A stretch of 64,000 nt of DNA from Symbiodinium kawagutii (GCA_009767595.1 VSDK01021708.1:256231-320230), one strand, 5' to 3'. Shown: positions 31,818 to 43,762, numbered from the stretch's first letter. A program made the numbers and translations. Notes: a model not told the origin generated them from the letters alone.

Positions 31818-32173
31818 AGCAGCCAAGCTTCCCTTGGCGGTTCTTTTTTGTTCCATTTCCACCATTGAAATCGCTGGATTCCCAGGGTTTCCGGTTTCCA
31901 ACATGGTGATTCTTCATTGCCAGGTCAGGTCACTCAGGTCACCAGAGGGTTTATCACTTACTCATATCACTTGATACCAGAAACCACAAGGTGGGCCCCC
32001 TAAACGTTAGCTAACTTGGGTTACAAATAGGGTACCAGTTATGGTACAAAACCAGAGGGTGAGATATACCTGGTCTTATTGTTGATAAATCATTTCAATG
32101 GAACTTATATTTAGATATATATAGGTAGTAGTTACAGGTGGTCATTGTTGTCGCAGATTCATCAAGTGATGAA

Positions 32174-32380
32174 CTAGCGAGAAGCCACCGTCAACAACAA
32201 GCCTGGGTCCCCTTTTATTGACCGGAAAAGCAGCACCAAAACTGGTCTGGTTGCCACATCAACTGCTGCAAGCTGAAAGTTGCCAGGGTCCCAGCTGCAA
32301 CCTTTGGGCATCCCCGTGCTGAGGAAATGAGCTTGCTGTACGCTGGGGGAGACCCTGTTTCTCGGCGATTTGCAGATCAA
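32174..32380 (-). CDS. Exon-like segment with a C-terminal stop, unrecognised
   Basis: The minus strand is open for 68 codons to a TAG, with a natural composition: VSPSVQQAHFLSTGMPKGCS in the first half, and ATRPVLVLLFRSIKGDPGLL near the end, which could be a membrane-proximal or buried segment. GC content is above the flanks. The initial codon given is not a convincing start; it is probably a terminal exon. Product unknown. Confidence 0.38.
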   Translation of the reverse strand: MICKSPRNRVSPSVQQAHFLSTGMPKGCSWDPGNFQLAAVDVATRPVLVLLFRSIKGDPGLLLTVASR

Positions 32381-33320
32381 CCACGATCACGCAGAGGGGT
32401 GGTGATTATGAGTGACTGGCGCTTAAATCGTTATGGCGTGATGGTGAATGGATGCTTGCATATAGTTGGCAATGGTCAATGAATCGAAAATGAATGGTTG
32501 AGGGCGAATTGATGGTCAATGACGGTCAATGGATGGTTCATGGATGCTCAATCCATAGGCGGTCATTTGACGATGATGATCGTTGATAAAGGGCTACCAG
32601 TGGTTTGTTCATGATTAATTAATGGTGCTTATGTCATTGCTCGTTAGAGTCAACTGCTACTGTGGTTACCGTCTCAACGGTTGATCATAGATGATGGCAA
32701 CCAACCAAACAACAACATGCTGTAATTATGAGAATGTGCCATGTTTTTGTTAGTTTCGAGCCTGACCATCTCTAGATTTAGAGAACTATATTGACCATCA
32801 GAAGTATCATTTAAGTTGTGGTAGATATAAATGACAAACATAGCCTTGTGTTCGTGGTTGGGGCTTGAGGGTGGGGTATACCACTGTGACTGTAAAGAAT
32901 GTCTATACACATTTGTAGAGGTGTTCATATTTACATGTATATACATAATAATCATACTATATACAATACGTATACACATGTGTATTTATGTGTGCCGCAT
33001 AGTTCTCATAAGCACAACATACTGGTATACCACAAATGGGGACGGTCATAGGCAAACATGTTCAAAAGTTTGTGCCCCAACTTGGGTAAGCCCATGACTA
33101 GGATAACAAGCTGGTTTACAATGAGCTTTGGTCAAAGCCTCACCTTTGTTTCCTGTAAATAAAGGCAATTCCTAGAATACTCCAGATCTTTGCGGTCCAT
33201 AGCAAAGAATTGCTTTCCTTTTCTTTAGTAGATTTCAAAGTGGCACCATCTCCCTAAAAATATGCCAATCCAGGAGTCACCTGGCTCCAAGCATGACCAC
33301 CAAGCTATGAATGAGTACAG

Positions 33321-33470
33321 CCGCCCCGTGGCAACGCTGCCTACAGCGACGACCAGTCGCCATGTGGACGCCGCTCCTGGCCGCAGCAGTTGTTCACCGG
33401 CCTGGATGCAACGACGACTTGCCAGCGCTTCATTGACGACATGCAACGCGCTCTCACTCTACACGGCTAG
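33321..33470 (+). CDS. Exon-like segment, unrecognised, 49 codons
   Basis: Immediately after GTACAG the frame reads a Gly/Pro-rich start (PPRGNAAYSDDQSPCG) and then a regular helix (QQLFTGLDATTTCQRFIDDM, followed by QRALTLHG) to TAG. Codon third positions are strongly GC-rich. At least three other frames are open over this island (both strands), so strand is not certain, but this frame has the most protein-like pattern. No family recognised. Confidence 0.42.
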   Translation, partial: PPRGNAAYSDDQSPCGRRSWPQQLFTGLDATTTCQRFIDDMQRALTLHG

Positions 33471-34153
33471 TGTTGGAGCACGGCTACGCAATGATGGTTC
33501 AACGTTCTGTGGGTGGGGTATCCTCCTTGGACTACCCCCACCAGGCTAGAGCACAAGGGGGATGGTGGGGTGATTTCAGGAGCGTACTGTTTGCATGCTT
33601 TGAGACTTGCCAGTTTTTGATGTTTTATTGCCTGCTGATTGCGAGCGTTTGCACCACAACACCTACCCACATTTACAAAGTCTAGTGGGATCAGTGCTAT
33701 TGCTGCTATCATGATTTTCATGATAGCTTGCTACTGATGGAACTATCGCACGGTTTTCACCATTCATGGTATAGTCCCACCAAGAACTTGTGACCAAGTG
33801 ACCAAGAAATGGCAATCTACACAAATCAACTAACCCGCTACATAGAGATGTGGTCTAGTGACAGTATTCTTGCAAACAACTTGTTTTTGCAACTGTTGAC
33901 ATAACCATTGAGAATGGTTAATACCGGGTAGTTAGGGGATAATAAACAACAACAATGGATATAACGCTTGATGAAAAACAACTAGTGGGTTGGATTGGAT
34001 ATTCCCAACACGACTGACAACTATGCCAGCTTGTGAAGCCGCTCGCGCAACCAATCAACGAAAAATCAACCTCCGAACCGCGAGCTCTTTGTCGTCATAG
34101 TGGTACCTTTTTCATAACCAACCAATAGCGATTATTCATAGGTAAACTGCCAG

Positions 34154-34315
34154 TTGAAGCGAGCTCAGGACGTATTTCTCTTGATGCAGATCCTGGCCCG
34201 GAACGTGGAAAGCGTGGGTTCCATTGTTGCCCTCACTCTTGGCCACTGGGCTCGCTGCACAGCTGCGGGGTCTCCATGGGGCAGTTGTGTCACGTGTCGT
34301 GGCTGGTGTGTGAAT
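34154..34315 (+). CDS. Exon-like segment, unrecognised
   Basis: Directly after GCCAG the frame reads LKRAQDVFLLMQILARNVES, then GSIVALTLGHWARCTAAGS and a Cys-rich end. Codons are GC-ending in the first half; in the second half another plus frame (GQLCHVSWLVCEWLADRGW) takes over in quality, so an exon boundary or frameshift may lie near 34270. Confidence 0.33.
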
Positions 34316-35759
34316 GGTTGGCGGATCGGGGCTGGCGAATGATCCGGTTCATCGTTGGTTCACGTGGTTGAATGATGGTCCTGGCCCGGATTTGTGGTGA
34401 TTCGCGATGATTTATGCTTTCTTCCGGCTTGGTTGGATGAATGATTTTGACTGATGGTTCAGTGTAAAAGAATGTGGATGTGTTTCAATCTTGTTTTTAC
34501 TGACTCGCTTTTCCGGGATGTGATAGTGCATGCTAGTTGCTAAGCGAGTCATAACCCTGAGTATGAGAAGGGTAATTGCTCAAGGTACACGCACTTCCAA
34601 CCGAAGACAATTTGTGTAGCCCATTGCTGGTTTATTATATCTATGATTGTTGGCTGATTCTCCTTTCAATTATTGTTACTAGTACTATCGTCTAATGTGT
34701 ACATATAATAAGCCACCTAACACTTGCAGTAGGTGCATCAAAAATGCATGCAGAATGTATTTATCCACAAATGTGATGATTGGTCTATCCAACAGTCCCG
34801 TCCTCCATATCAGAACCGGAGTCTGAAGAAGACGAACCAGAACCACAAGACGTCATTGTTCCACAGCAAGCACAGAGGGAGACAAACCAACAGGTTGAAG
34901 CCAAACTTAGGAAGTTGGTTGAGTTGATTATTCATTTTAGAAATTGGGCCTTTCATTTCAGCCTGAATCAGTGTGAACCGTGTCAGCCAAAAGTGTGAGA
35001 ATTGGATTGGCATATGCAATCAACGTTCTTTAAGCCATAAATAAACCTTCAGCCTAGAGACTGAATGCTGCTTTCCTTTTGAAAAGAGCCACTTGCAACT
35101 GAACCAGACTAAACTTGGATGTGGCAAGATGTATTTATAGTATAGGTATATATACGGGTTTTTATATAAGTATATATATACATATATGAATGTTTGCATA
35201 TATTTATTTACAATCATTTAAATTCATTTATCTATATACGCATATCACTTGGTTTTACCCACTTGCGCAACCTTGCCGCGATACCCAGGACCTTTGCTAT
35301 ACGAGCTGGTGTCTTGGCCCAAACCAAGAAAGCTAGACAGCTGCCGAGTAGAAACCAGTAAGATAAAAGCAAATACGCATACAGATTGAGCGTATATATA
35401 CTATACAGATATTTATATGGTGGTTTAAAGTGGTGGGGGACCCGGAAATAGTCCAATTGTAGCATTTTTTTCATAGATCAACCATTTTTGGAGCTTGTTA
35501 TTGTAAGAACTCCCTATATGCATATTTGTACATACATGCTTTCACATAATTTACACATGTGTATTCTGGTATATTTGGCCTATTCACATCGGCATACATT
35601 TATGCAGAGTTGTAGATCTGCAAGGCTCATTGGCAACCAATGGTCACTACACACTCATTGACATCACAGATTTGGTGTGTAAGTTATGGTCCATGAATCA
35701 AAAGTGGATGGCACATGCCTACATTTACATGTGTAGCCTGGAGCTGGCGAGCCGGCACC

Positions 35760-35912
35760 TCAAACTATGATCACGCGCAAGGTGTCGGGGGAGCCCTCGT
35801 AGTTGGTTCCTGCCGCTGGGTTGCTATCCTTTGTATCAAGGATGTTTTCACCAGGATCAGTTGCCTGGCAGTTCAGTAGCCACTGCACCTTGCCATAGAT
35901 GGATCTACTTGT
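35760..35912 (-). CDS. Exon-like segment ending in a stop, unrecognised
   Basis: Reading the minus strand towards lower coordinates gives IYGKVQWLLNCQATDPGENI, then an acidic Asn/Pro/Gly-rich tail (AAGTNYEGSPDTLRVIIV) and TGA at 35762-35760. Codons are GC-ending in a local AT-rich background, and the frame stays open upstream to about 35935. It has no ATG, so it would be an internal-to-terminal exon. I do not know the family; the tail suggests a hydrophilic C-terminus. Confidence 0.45.
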   Translation of the reverse strand, partial: TSRSIYGKVQWLLNCQATDPGENILDTKDSNPAAGTNYEGSPDTLRVIIV

Positions 35913-36380
35913 ACACATGGCATGAGGTTCCAGCTTCCGGCACCATGAGTATTGTGTCCTGAGACATGCGTGTGCATATATTTTTATATTATTATGTATT
36001 TTTTACACATACACATGTTTATATATATATATATGTATACATTATAGGTTATTGTAGGTCAATACATTTGCAGATTTGCCTTCGCTGTAGGAACTCTTCT
36101 AAATGTACTTTCCGAATTGATCACTATAGCGCTGAAGATATTATATTTTAGCCTAAATAAATAAATAAATATATATATATATGTTAACTACTATACCTCT
36201 ATGTACAGCCATGTCTTTCAGTATCCTAGCTTCATCACTGAAAATGGCAGAAAACGATCCCAAAAATAGCTGTGCTATGGGTTGAAAAGCAAAATCAACA
36301 CCACAACAAGCCCGGCATGTGACACGAACAGGTATCCGTTTTGTTTCGTTCCAAATGGCGTATCAGCCAGCTTGTACATA

Positions 36381-36492
36381 AGGCCATGGGTCAATATTAA
36401 TCAACCAATAATGGAGGATAATCACCACTAATAGGGGGAACTTTGGTTAATGATGGGGGAACCAGGGGGTACAGGGTTTTGACCCACTGCCA
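36381..36492 (+). mobile_element. Inverted-repeat element B
   Basis: AGGCCATGGGTCAATATTAA to GGTTTTGACCCACTGCCA. Confidence 0.8.
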
Positions 36493-36878
36493 AATCACAC
36501 CCACTACATGTGGACGCTGACATCATTTCAAAACTGTTGGTTCCTAGCGCGGTCCGGTGGGGCGATGTCTACCACTTACTCGGAGCTATAAGCCAATGTG
36601 CAGCTGCTGGGGGTTCACGTTGTATTTATGGGTATATGATTGTATATATATATATATACATATATTTATATTTATATTTACACATATATTATATTTACAC
36701 ATATATATGCATATGTATTCATATTTGTGGGGATATTACTACAACATATGAAACACCAGCATTTTCTCGTGTGACATCCAACTTTGTTACTGCCTTTGGT
36801 TCTTGAACTTGTTTTGATCGTTCACCAAAATTGACAGCTGATTAGCTTTTATTTAACTGGGTGGATTACAGCTACTAC

Positions 36879-36968
36879 CTTGGCTTTTTAGGCTTTTTGG
36901 GTTATGAAAGATTTACCATATAGCCACTAAAAGTTAGACTTTTAGGAAAGGATCTTAAAGCCACCAAG
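36879..36968. mobile_element. Repeat family G
   Basis: CTTGGCTTTTTAGGCTTTTT to GATCTTAAAGCCACCAAG; imperfect inverted ends; TAGACTTTTAGGAAAGGATC inside. Confidence 0.6.
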
Positions 36969-37099
36969 TGAACAGTGATGAAGTATTTGACAAGCATCGT
37001 GCTATCATCCGGGAGCGCCCAATTGAGTATCAATTAGATAAACTCCGGTAAAACTGACCAAAAAGCGGAAAATTCACCATTTGTAGCTGGTTTACCATA

Positions 37100-37216
37100 T
37101 GGTTATCGGTCAATATAAACCAACCAATACTGGGGGATAATAACCAACCATAATAATAAAAAACAATGGTTAATGATAGAGGAACCAGGGGTACAGGGTG
37201 AACTGACCCATAGCCA
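37100..37216 (+). mobile_element. Inverted-repeat element B
   Basis: TGGTTATCGGTCAATATAAA to GTGAACTGACCCATAGCCA. Confidence 0.8.
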
Positions 37217-37257
37217 TATATCAAAGGTGGTGATGTTTAGCTCGCAGGTGACTTTGA

Positions 37258-37533
37258 CTGTATGCGCACGATACACACACCATCCATGGATCGGGGCCCC
37301 AGGCCCTACCGGCTGCTCCGTTTATTGTCACGGCGTCATTGTGCGGCGCTGTGGCACTTGTATACACAGTCTCTTGGCGCTCGCGGGCGGGCGCTGTGCT
37401 GCGGCCGCTGAGAATCTTTGAGCAGAGTCCAGGGATGCGGCTGCTGAATAGATGGTTGGTAACAAAGAAGATTAGGAAATGGCTGATACAGTATGCTACA
37501 GTAATTTTTCAACCATGGCGCATGGGCTCATGA
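37258..37533 (+). CDS. Exon-like segment resembling a voltage-gated cation channel S4-S5 region
   Basis: The frame has a hydrophobic stretch (FIVTASLCGAVALVYTVSWR) followed by GAVLRPLRIFEQSPGMRLLN. The RxLRPLRxxxxxPGMR pattern is like the S4-S5 linker of voltage-gated Ca/Na channel repeats, where an Arg-bearing helix leads into RPLR. The match is by pattern only; two other frames are open here with less convincing products. The true exon probably ends near 37455, where composition becomes AT-rich. It begins about 40 bp after a B-type repeat ending GACCCATAGCCA. Confidence 0.38.
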   Translation: MYAHDTHTIHGSGPQALPAAPFIVTASLCGAVALVYTVSWRSRAGAVLRPLRIFEQSPGMRLLNRWLVTKKIRKWLIQYATVIFQPWRMGS

Positions 37534-37854
37534 AACTGCGTGGTTTATAATAAGAGCCTTCATCCAAGTGGTGTTTGGTCAAACAAGCATGCTGAGTGAG
37601 CCAGTTTATTTATGGTTAAAGGGTGATACATCGATCACTCTTAGACGATTGCAACTCATCAGCAGCAATGTGTTAATATTTCACTTTTCTAAGGCTATCA
37701 ACGAAATGTTGGGCATTTATGATGCCATCAATCATTCAGCTCATGTTGGTGAGCATGTAGGCCTCCTAGCCAGTGTGTTTTGTTTCCGGCTCCCCGGCGG
37801 GCCAGTTGCTATGTTGGGTACCATGGCGAACAAAAGAGAGGTCGGAGTCAACTT

Positions 37855-37912
37855 TGGTTGGTGGGTTGGTTGGTTGGTTGGTTGGTTGGTTTGTTGGTTT
37901 GTTGGTGGGTAG
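37855..37912. repeat. GGTT tetranucleotide microsatellite
   Basis: About twelve GGTT units with GGTTTGTT variants; the Trp/Gly/Val open frames here are artefacts. Confidence 0.92.
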
Positions 37913-38262
37913 CTTCAAGTCAACAGTGTTTGCTATTAAATCATTAGAATTCAACTTGATAACTAGAATTTCTACTCCGAGTTCGCAACCTTGATTAGTC
38001 GTTAAACCTACTGTGCTCCTTCATGCAATTTTGCTCAGAGTTGCCCTTGTTTGCTGTGCTCAGGTCTCTTTTTGCTTTTGCGTTGATCCGCCGGAAGTTT
38101 ATTATGATGATGGAGATGAGGAAGAGGAAGATTACTGAGAAAGGCTTCTTAGAAGCTACTGTTGCTGTACTTGTCGCACAAGTCAACTTATATGTGACCG
38201 CGGGGCTCGCACATCATGTGTCGGCAATCTCCTAAACTCACACTCCGTGCAGTCTTCTTGAA

Positions 38263-38352
38263 CCAGGTTTGTTTGTTGGTTTTGACCAGGTTTTCCCCAA
38301 CATTTAGGATGGTTTGCCAATATTCTTCAGAGGGTAGCTTCAACCACCAACC
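38263..38352 (+). mobile_element. Inverted-repeat element A, diverged
   Basis: CCAGGTTTGTTTGTTGG to GCTTCAACCACCAACCGG. Confidence 0.5.
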
Positions 38353-39421
38353 GGCAGTGATCGTTCATTATTCACCACTAATTCATGATTTTTAACCACT
38401 AATTCACCATGGCTTATAACCACCACCAGCAAGTGTGAGCTCACCAAGCGAGTGTGAGCTCACCAAGCTGTGGACGGAAGCAGTGAAAATGATTGTGTTG
38501 GCGGCTTCACCTAGTTGCAGCTGATGAGTTTTCTCGATTTTTTTCACCATGTTTGGCTACTATCAATGGGTGTTTTGAAGAGCTCCTGGTACCCCCAAGC
38601 AAATCATTCAGTGTGAAAACGGCCGTTTTAGTGTAATTGAAGTTTAAACTTAAACCAAATCAACCATTTTTGGGGGGGTTATGAATCAAAGTTTGAGCGA
38701 CAAATCAAGCATTTTTTCCACAAGACTTGTAAATCAACCAGATGGTAATCCACCATTTTGCGGGTTCCAAATTGTATGAACCCCTCGAGATTTTCAGAGC
38801 TTCGACCTTGGTTGCAGTGGTGTTTGTGATCCATGAACGACCAGGAATCCCATGTTTAACATGTTCACTACCAGAATCCAAAGGAATCCCAAGAATCATG
38901 GATAACGACCATGATTCACTGATTGTTCCATGATCTATGGGAACAAATGATCAACCATGTTGTTGATTATCCATGATCGACTATGTTGAACATGTTACTT
39001 ACCACTTCGTGGTTGAAGGCTTATCTAGTCAGAACAAACCATGGGGAACTACTTGAAACAATATGAAGCTCACAATTTTGCTCATCCGGAAACCACCAAC
39101 CACTACCCACCGTCAACGAAAAGGATTAAAGCCAAGTACTACCTACAGTTATTATTGTCAACCATTTAACCCTACGACTACCACATCATCAACCCAACAT
39201 CATCAAGCCAACCGAACAAAGTCTAACCACCAACCACATCCAACTCGTACTTCATAATACTCATGTAGAACATCACAGGCGACCAAACAGTGACCCACAA
39301 CAGTGGCAGTCGTGCGAGCCCAGCCCCTTAGACTGGACATTCTCCAGTCCCGCAGCAACGCTTCCACGAGCTGAGCAGCACCATCATGAAGTCAGTTGCA
39401 GTGTCACATGTTTGTGTCATA

Positions 39422-39484
39422 TGGCTATGGGTCAATACTAACCAACCAATACTGGGGGATAATAACCAACAAACTATAGGGAAA
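39422..39484 (+). mobile_element. Left half of the B element split by the LINE-like relic
   Basis: TGGCTATGGGTCAATACTAA through CTATAGGGAAA; continues at 41728. Confidence 0.8.
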
Positions 39485-41727
39485 TCATTGACCTCCAGAA
39501 GCAATCCCTTAATAGCCACATGCCTTATGCATCCTAAGCTGGATCCACTTGTGTTTATGCTCTCTCAGCAGATCAGGAACCTTCGTTACTTTTGTGCCCG
39601 TCATCCTGACATGGTAGATGATATTGAGGGAATGTGGCTTTCTCCCATCTGCTCAGCACGGGCATGTATTGGCCCCACTTCCGTCTAAAGAGATCGTGAC
39701 CTAATGGAATAAGCCTTTAGATAATTAAACTTTGCGACAGCGGATGGTCGGACCTTCCATCTTCTAAGGGATAATTTCCCAGACATAAAAGCTGCGTTGC
39801 AATGCCACTAAATGCCCTTGTTCCAAAATGGGTGACACGAAAGGATTTTAAATTGCCATATTCTCCTGATTAACCATGGCAGGACAAATCTTGCAGACCA
39901 TGCATCCAGCTCAGATGAAATTCCTGCTCATTCATTGAGTGGAGGAGTGGCCACTAACATCGATAAATTCCTTTGGGGGCAAAGAACCAATATGGTTTGT
40001 GATGTCTGCGGCGAAGAAGACACATGACTCATAGATATCACCAATGTCGTGTTGCAGCATCCTTGCAGATCGAACAAGGGGACTTGCAAAACTAACAGAT
40101 GCACAACTCAAATTCCCTTTGCCGCCTAAGATGTCAGAACCACAGGAGTGGATGCGCATGACAGACTGTCGTCCTGACACCAATGTCCCCTCAGGTGCCC
40201 CATCCACATATGATGAGCCTAGATGGTTTTGGACAGATGGATCGGCCTACACAAATAGTATTGTTCCTGATGCGGCATTGTCAGTCCTTTCCGACCGGTT
40301 TTTGAAAAATGATCAAAGATACCGAGCCATCCGTGGTGGTCAATATGACAATGATTCCTTCGAGGTGGTCTACACCAATAAATTGCGTGGCAAACAGTGT
40401 ATCCATCGTGCTGAGGTGTAGCCATCTGTTAGTCTGACCATGACCCAACATGTAGACTAACCATTGATAGTGACTTTGCAAAGTATCTTTACGACCAGAC
40501 GTCTAGCCCGGACTATGACCCGTAACTTATGTCAATGAACCCCATCAAGACCTCCGGAGAATGTGACAGACGCCTAACCTCTTGGGGATCGCAGCCGCGA
40601 TATATCAAGATTACTGTAGTGAAAAGCCACCAAGACCTAACCAATAAACCAGATCTCGAATCATTCAGATTGTAGGCAACAGTTAGCTGATAAAGTGGCC
40701 AAGACAGCCTAGAACATGACCTTCCTCAATTCAAAAATTTCCGGAAAAAAGCTGAACAAAAATATTCTGCACTCAAAAAATGGTGGGCCCAGCAGTATAA
40801 TGATCTCTATGCCATCGGAACGGTGTTTGCTAATCAGGCTAAAAGCGCACAGGTCAGTACTCCTGCGCATACAGAGGAACCATCGCTCGATAATCAGCCT
40901 ATGACTATTGACTATAATGCATTGCGCAGAGATCATGCTCATGCGCCATCTCGCTCCGTCCGAGGGGCCACCTATAATGCTGCCCTATATAGTTTCTTTT
41001 CTCAATTGGAATGGGATGAGGGTCCTGGTAAAACAACACAATGGCTTGAACTTCTGGTTTCATTCCGGTTGACTACAGGTCTGTAACTCCAGTAAAAGTA
41101 CCAGGGAAAAAGCCTGTGTGGCAGACACCCTCATTATATCCTTGGCTGATGCCACAACCGACTCTGGGAAAGGAGGTGACTGCTTTTACGTGTGCTATAG
41201 CATCTTAGAGCTTTAATTGATGGCCCCTTATTCCCAGGGCGTAGATTGCCTCAAATTTCATTACCTCAACACTATGTTCGGCAAACCCGTAATTGCGGGG
41301 TAACTGGGCAGGCCCGGCTGCCGTTCTATGCCGATGTAGTACAAGTTATCAACACGTACCTTCTTGCTCAACCTCTAAAGATGGCGGGATGTCACAAGTT
41401 AACTTCCCCGTTGAAGGTAGGACCTACATTCCGGGGTATGGTGTGTCCGGAGGATGGAATTTTCACGGATTACGCCAGAGCCATTGCCTGGGCTCAGTAC
41501 AGGCCAACGATACAAAAGTGTTCAAAAAAATTACCAAAAACAACTAAAAAGCAGAACACTTCTCTCGATGGCGAATCGAGCTGCATTGCCCATAGTTGAC
41601 TTGAATGGTGTCGGTCAACCAATTTGTAATTGAAGTGACAAGATGCCTCCAATGTTTTTTCCATCGCTGTGCCAAAACGGCATTACGTTCAGCTAGTCTC
41701 AGCGTGGTACCGGGTCGTCAGCTGCGA
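39485..41727 (+). pseudogene. Decayed non-LTR (LINE-like) retroelement: zinc knuckle plus RNase H, no reverse transcriptase
   Basis: Fragments of a retroelement polyprotein can be read on the plus strand across frameshifts and stops. In order: a helical segment (LDPLVFMLSQQIRNLRYF, 39.53-39.69 kb); a CCHC knuckle split by a frameshift (CDVCGEEDT at 39998-40024, then HRYHQC at 40030-40047); an RNase H start (WFWTDGSA, active-site Asp at 40236), a middle HRAEV near 40406, the SHQDL motif at 40625-40639, and the LADKVAKTA helix at 40683-40709; then a C-terminal tail to about 41600. These match the region downstream of the reverse transcriptase in dinoflagellate LINE-type elements; the endonuclease and reverse transcriptase are missing, as expected of 5' truncation. 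The relic lies between two halves of one B inverted-repeat element, with GGGAAA at both junctions (39479-39484 and 41728-41733). It is clearly non-functional. Family placement is from motif recognition only. Confidence 0.8.
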
Positions 41728-41776
41728 GGGAAAACAATGGTAAATGATAAGGGAACCGGGGGGTTTTGACCCACAG
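41728..41776 (+). mobile_element. Right half of the B element split by the LINE-like relic
   Basis: GGGAAAACAATGGTAAATGA through GTTTTGACCCACAG; with 39422-39484 it reconstructs one B copy. Confidence 0.8.
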
Positions 41777-42129
41777 TATCATATATGTGTGTGTATTATG
41801 TGTGTATCATGTGGCATAAATATGGTGGCAGTATGCATATATATACATATAACGATGTATAATGTTTGATATGCGTACACAATTGTACACAGATATCTTT
41901 ATTTTTGCACGTATCTAGTGTATATTTCATGTGGTCATCCCAAAACTTTGAAAAAACAATTCTACATAAATGTGAAGTAGTCCACACATGTGGAGTCGTA
42001 TTCCTGGAACGGAGAATGATAACCATTGTTGATGTGCTGCAATTGCAAGCTATCATTGGCTATGAACCCAACCAGTTCTATCAGTCCCTATCTTCTCTGC
42101 AGAAGGTGACACATGATGAGTCTTATTCG

Positions 42130-42243
42130 ATGATGTGGGGTTTTTGGGACCCCCCAAAGTTATGGTTGTTTTATCACTACAAATAGCTAATAAAGGATGA
42201 TAACTGAGAGACGGACGGTACTGCAATAACTTCAGAAACCACT
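42130..42243 (+). mobile_element. Inverted-repeat element C, diverged
   Basis: GGGACCCCCCAAAGTTATGG and GCTAATAAAGGATGATAAC blocks, with a degenerate right end (TTCAGAAACCAC). Confidence 0.5.
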
Positions 42244-42296
42244 ATGTCACTGATGTCATCTCTTCTCAGTTCGGTGGTGGCCCCTGACAGCCGTGA

Positions 42297-42422
42297 ATTG
42301 GTACCGATAATGTCATGGTGTGGCGAGCTGGCTGCCAGCTGGGTGACCCATTGGCCGCCTGCCAGCCATGTGAGCGTCACCGCCGCTACAAGGGTCACTG
42401 GAAGGATTTCCTGAACTTGGAT
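42297..42422 (+). CDS. Exon-like Cys/His/Arg-rich segment with a GT donor, unrecognised
   Basis: After a TGA the frame reads MVWRAGCQLGDPLAACQPCE, then RHRRYKGHWKDFLNLD, ending at a good donor (GAT|GTGAGC at 42423). The Cys and His spacing is not a standard zinc finger. Two other frames (one per strand) are open across the same bases. GC-ending codons favour this one. Function unknown. Confidence 0.4.
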
Positions 42423-42949
42423 GTGAGCACCCAAAGAAGCCAACTGGCTGATTGAGCTTGGGATAAAATCACCAGTTCATACGGGGGATGATAATCCAGT
42501 GTAGATGAGAATCCGTAGCTGGTAACAGCTGCGGAGCGACTGTAGTGCAAGGCTCCAGCCCTGCACCACAAGCGATAGATTTCCTACAAGAGAGGACTCA
42601 GGGGGAAGGGATTTCACTATATTTCACTTCAGTGGCGGTGACAGCAGTGTCCTGCAATAGCAGTTTAGCTGCTACTGTGGCAGACAAAGTCTGCACACCG
42701 TGGTGCCGCGCAATTGTGACGCCCAACTCCAACTCATCAATCTTACTATCAATCTGTCAGCATAGATCAGCCACAAAATGACCATTCGATTCGCCGAAAC
42801 GGGGTGCCACTCCAATGATCCAATGCGGTCCACTAGTTAGGATCGAGCCCGCCTTCCGGCAAAGGGTGGAAGTCAACAGTTTCACTGTTGAGCTTAGCTG
42901 ATCTTGGAGTCTTGTGATTTGTGTTGACATTAAATTAATCATTCATAAA

Positions 42950-43079
42950 TGGCTATGGGTCTATATTAACCAACCAACTAATGGGTATAATGACCAACAC
43001 TATTGAGGGAAACAATGGTTGAGGGAAACAATGGTTAATGATAGGGGAACCAGGGGTACGGGGTTTTGACCCACAGCCA
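42950..43079 (+). mobile_element. Inverted-repeat element B with a small internal duplication
   Basis: TGGCTATGGGTCTATATTAA to GTTTTGACCCACAGCCA; GAGGGAAACAATGGTT occurs twice. Confidence 0.85.
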
Positions 43080-43267
43080 AATCAACCGATATATGGCTTC
43101 ATAGAAACTCAGTGTAGTGATTGAGCGGAGTGATATGATTTGTTTTGCTCCATACAAAGTTCATATCCATGAATTTTCTTTGACAGAAAATGACATGGTG
43201 ACTAAGTTCATGCACAAATGATGCGTTTCTCGCTTTTTGGTCTAACAGTTGAATACATGACGGCGTA

Positions 43268-43501
43268 TCACATGGTTGTTGGTAGACCCAGCCGGCGACC
43301 TTCCACCATTGCAACCAGGGGTGCCCCGGGTAAGCCCAGCCCTGCTCCCACAACTACGGTGGTTGGTCGTCGTTTGGTTGGGTCCAGCGCACTATAGGCG
43401 ATTTCTTTGCCATGAACTAACCGGCGCTTCAAGGTCGAAAGGTCAGCCCATACTTCACCATGAGGGCAAAGCATAATTCCTGCCGAACCGTTATTGAGCA
43501 C
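43268..43501 (-). CDS. GC-rich exon-like island, minus strand preferred
   Basis: Minus-strand frame: CPHGEVWADLSTLKRRLVHG, then EIAYSALDPTKRRPTTVVVG. The alternative on the plus strand (GDLPPLQPGVPRVSPALLPQ) is Pro/Leu-rich. Both open; neither recognised. Confidence 0.28.
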   Translation of the reverse strand: MLNNGSAGIMLCPHGEVWADLSTLKRRLVHGKEIAYSALDPTKRRPTTVVVGAGLGLPGAPLVAMVEGRRLGLPTTM

Positions 43502-43729
43502 TGTTGATCATAGCCTCAAGCACTGTTATCGAACATTGTTCACCAATACATTATTTTTACTTGATAAGCTTTCTTAACGACTATTAACCTGGATACTGAC
43601 CATTGTTAAGAATCATTGTTCATGTTTATTACCACTTTTAACCCATCAATATCTATTATTAAGCAGCAGTATGAACCATTGCGAACCATTAGATCATCAT
43701 GATGGTTCATGCCATGCTATCAGCGTGGG

Positions 43730-43762
43730 TACCAGCCATGCGCACCAAAGCTGGTACCCCTG
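43730..43762. repeat. 10-bp perfect inverted repeat (hairpin)
   Basis: GGGTACCAGC and GCTGGTACCC separated by 13 bases in a GC-rich, open island (43.70-43.87 kb) that could be an exon on either strand. Confidence 0.6.

Noticed and set aside
37568-37912. 114-codon plus-strand frame ending in Trp/Gly/Val repeats
   Set aside because: The C-terminal third is the GGTT microsatellite, and the first part has AT-ending codons and no domain; not supported as a gene.
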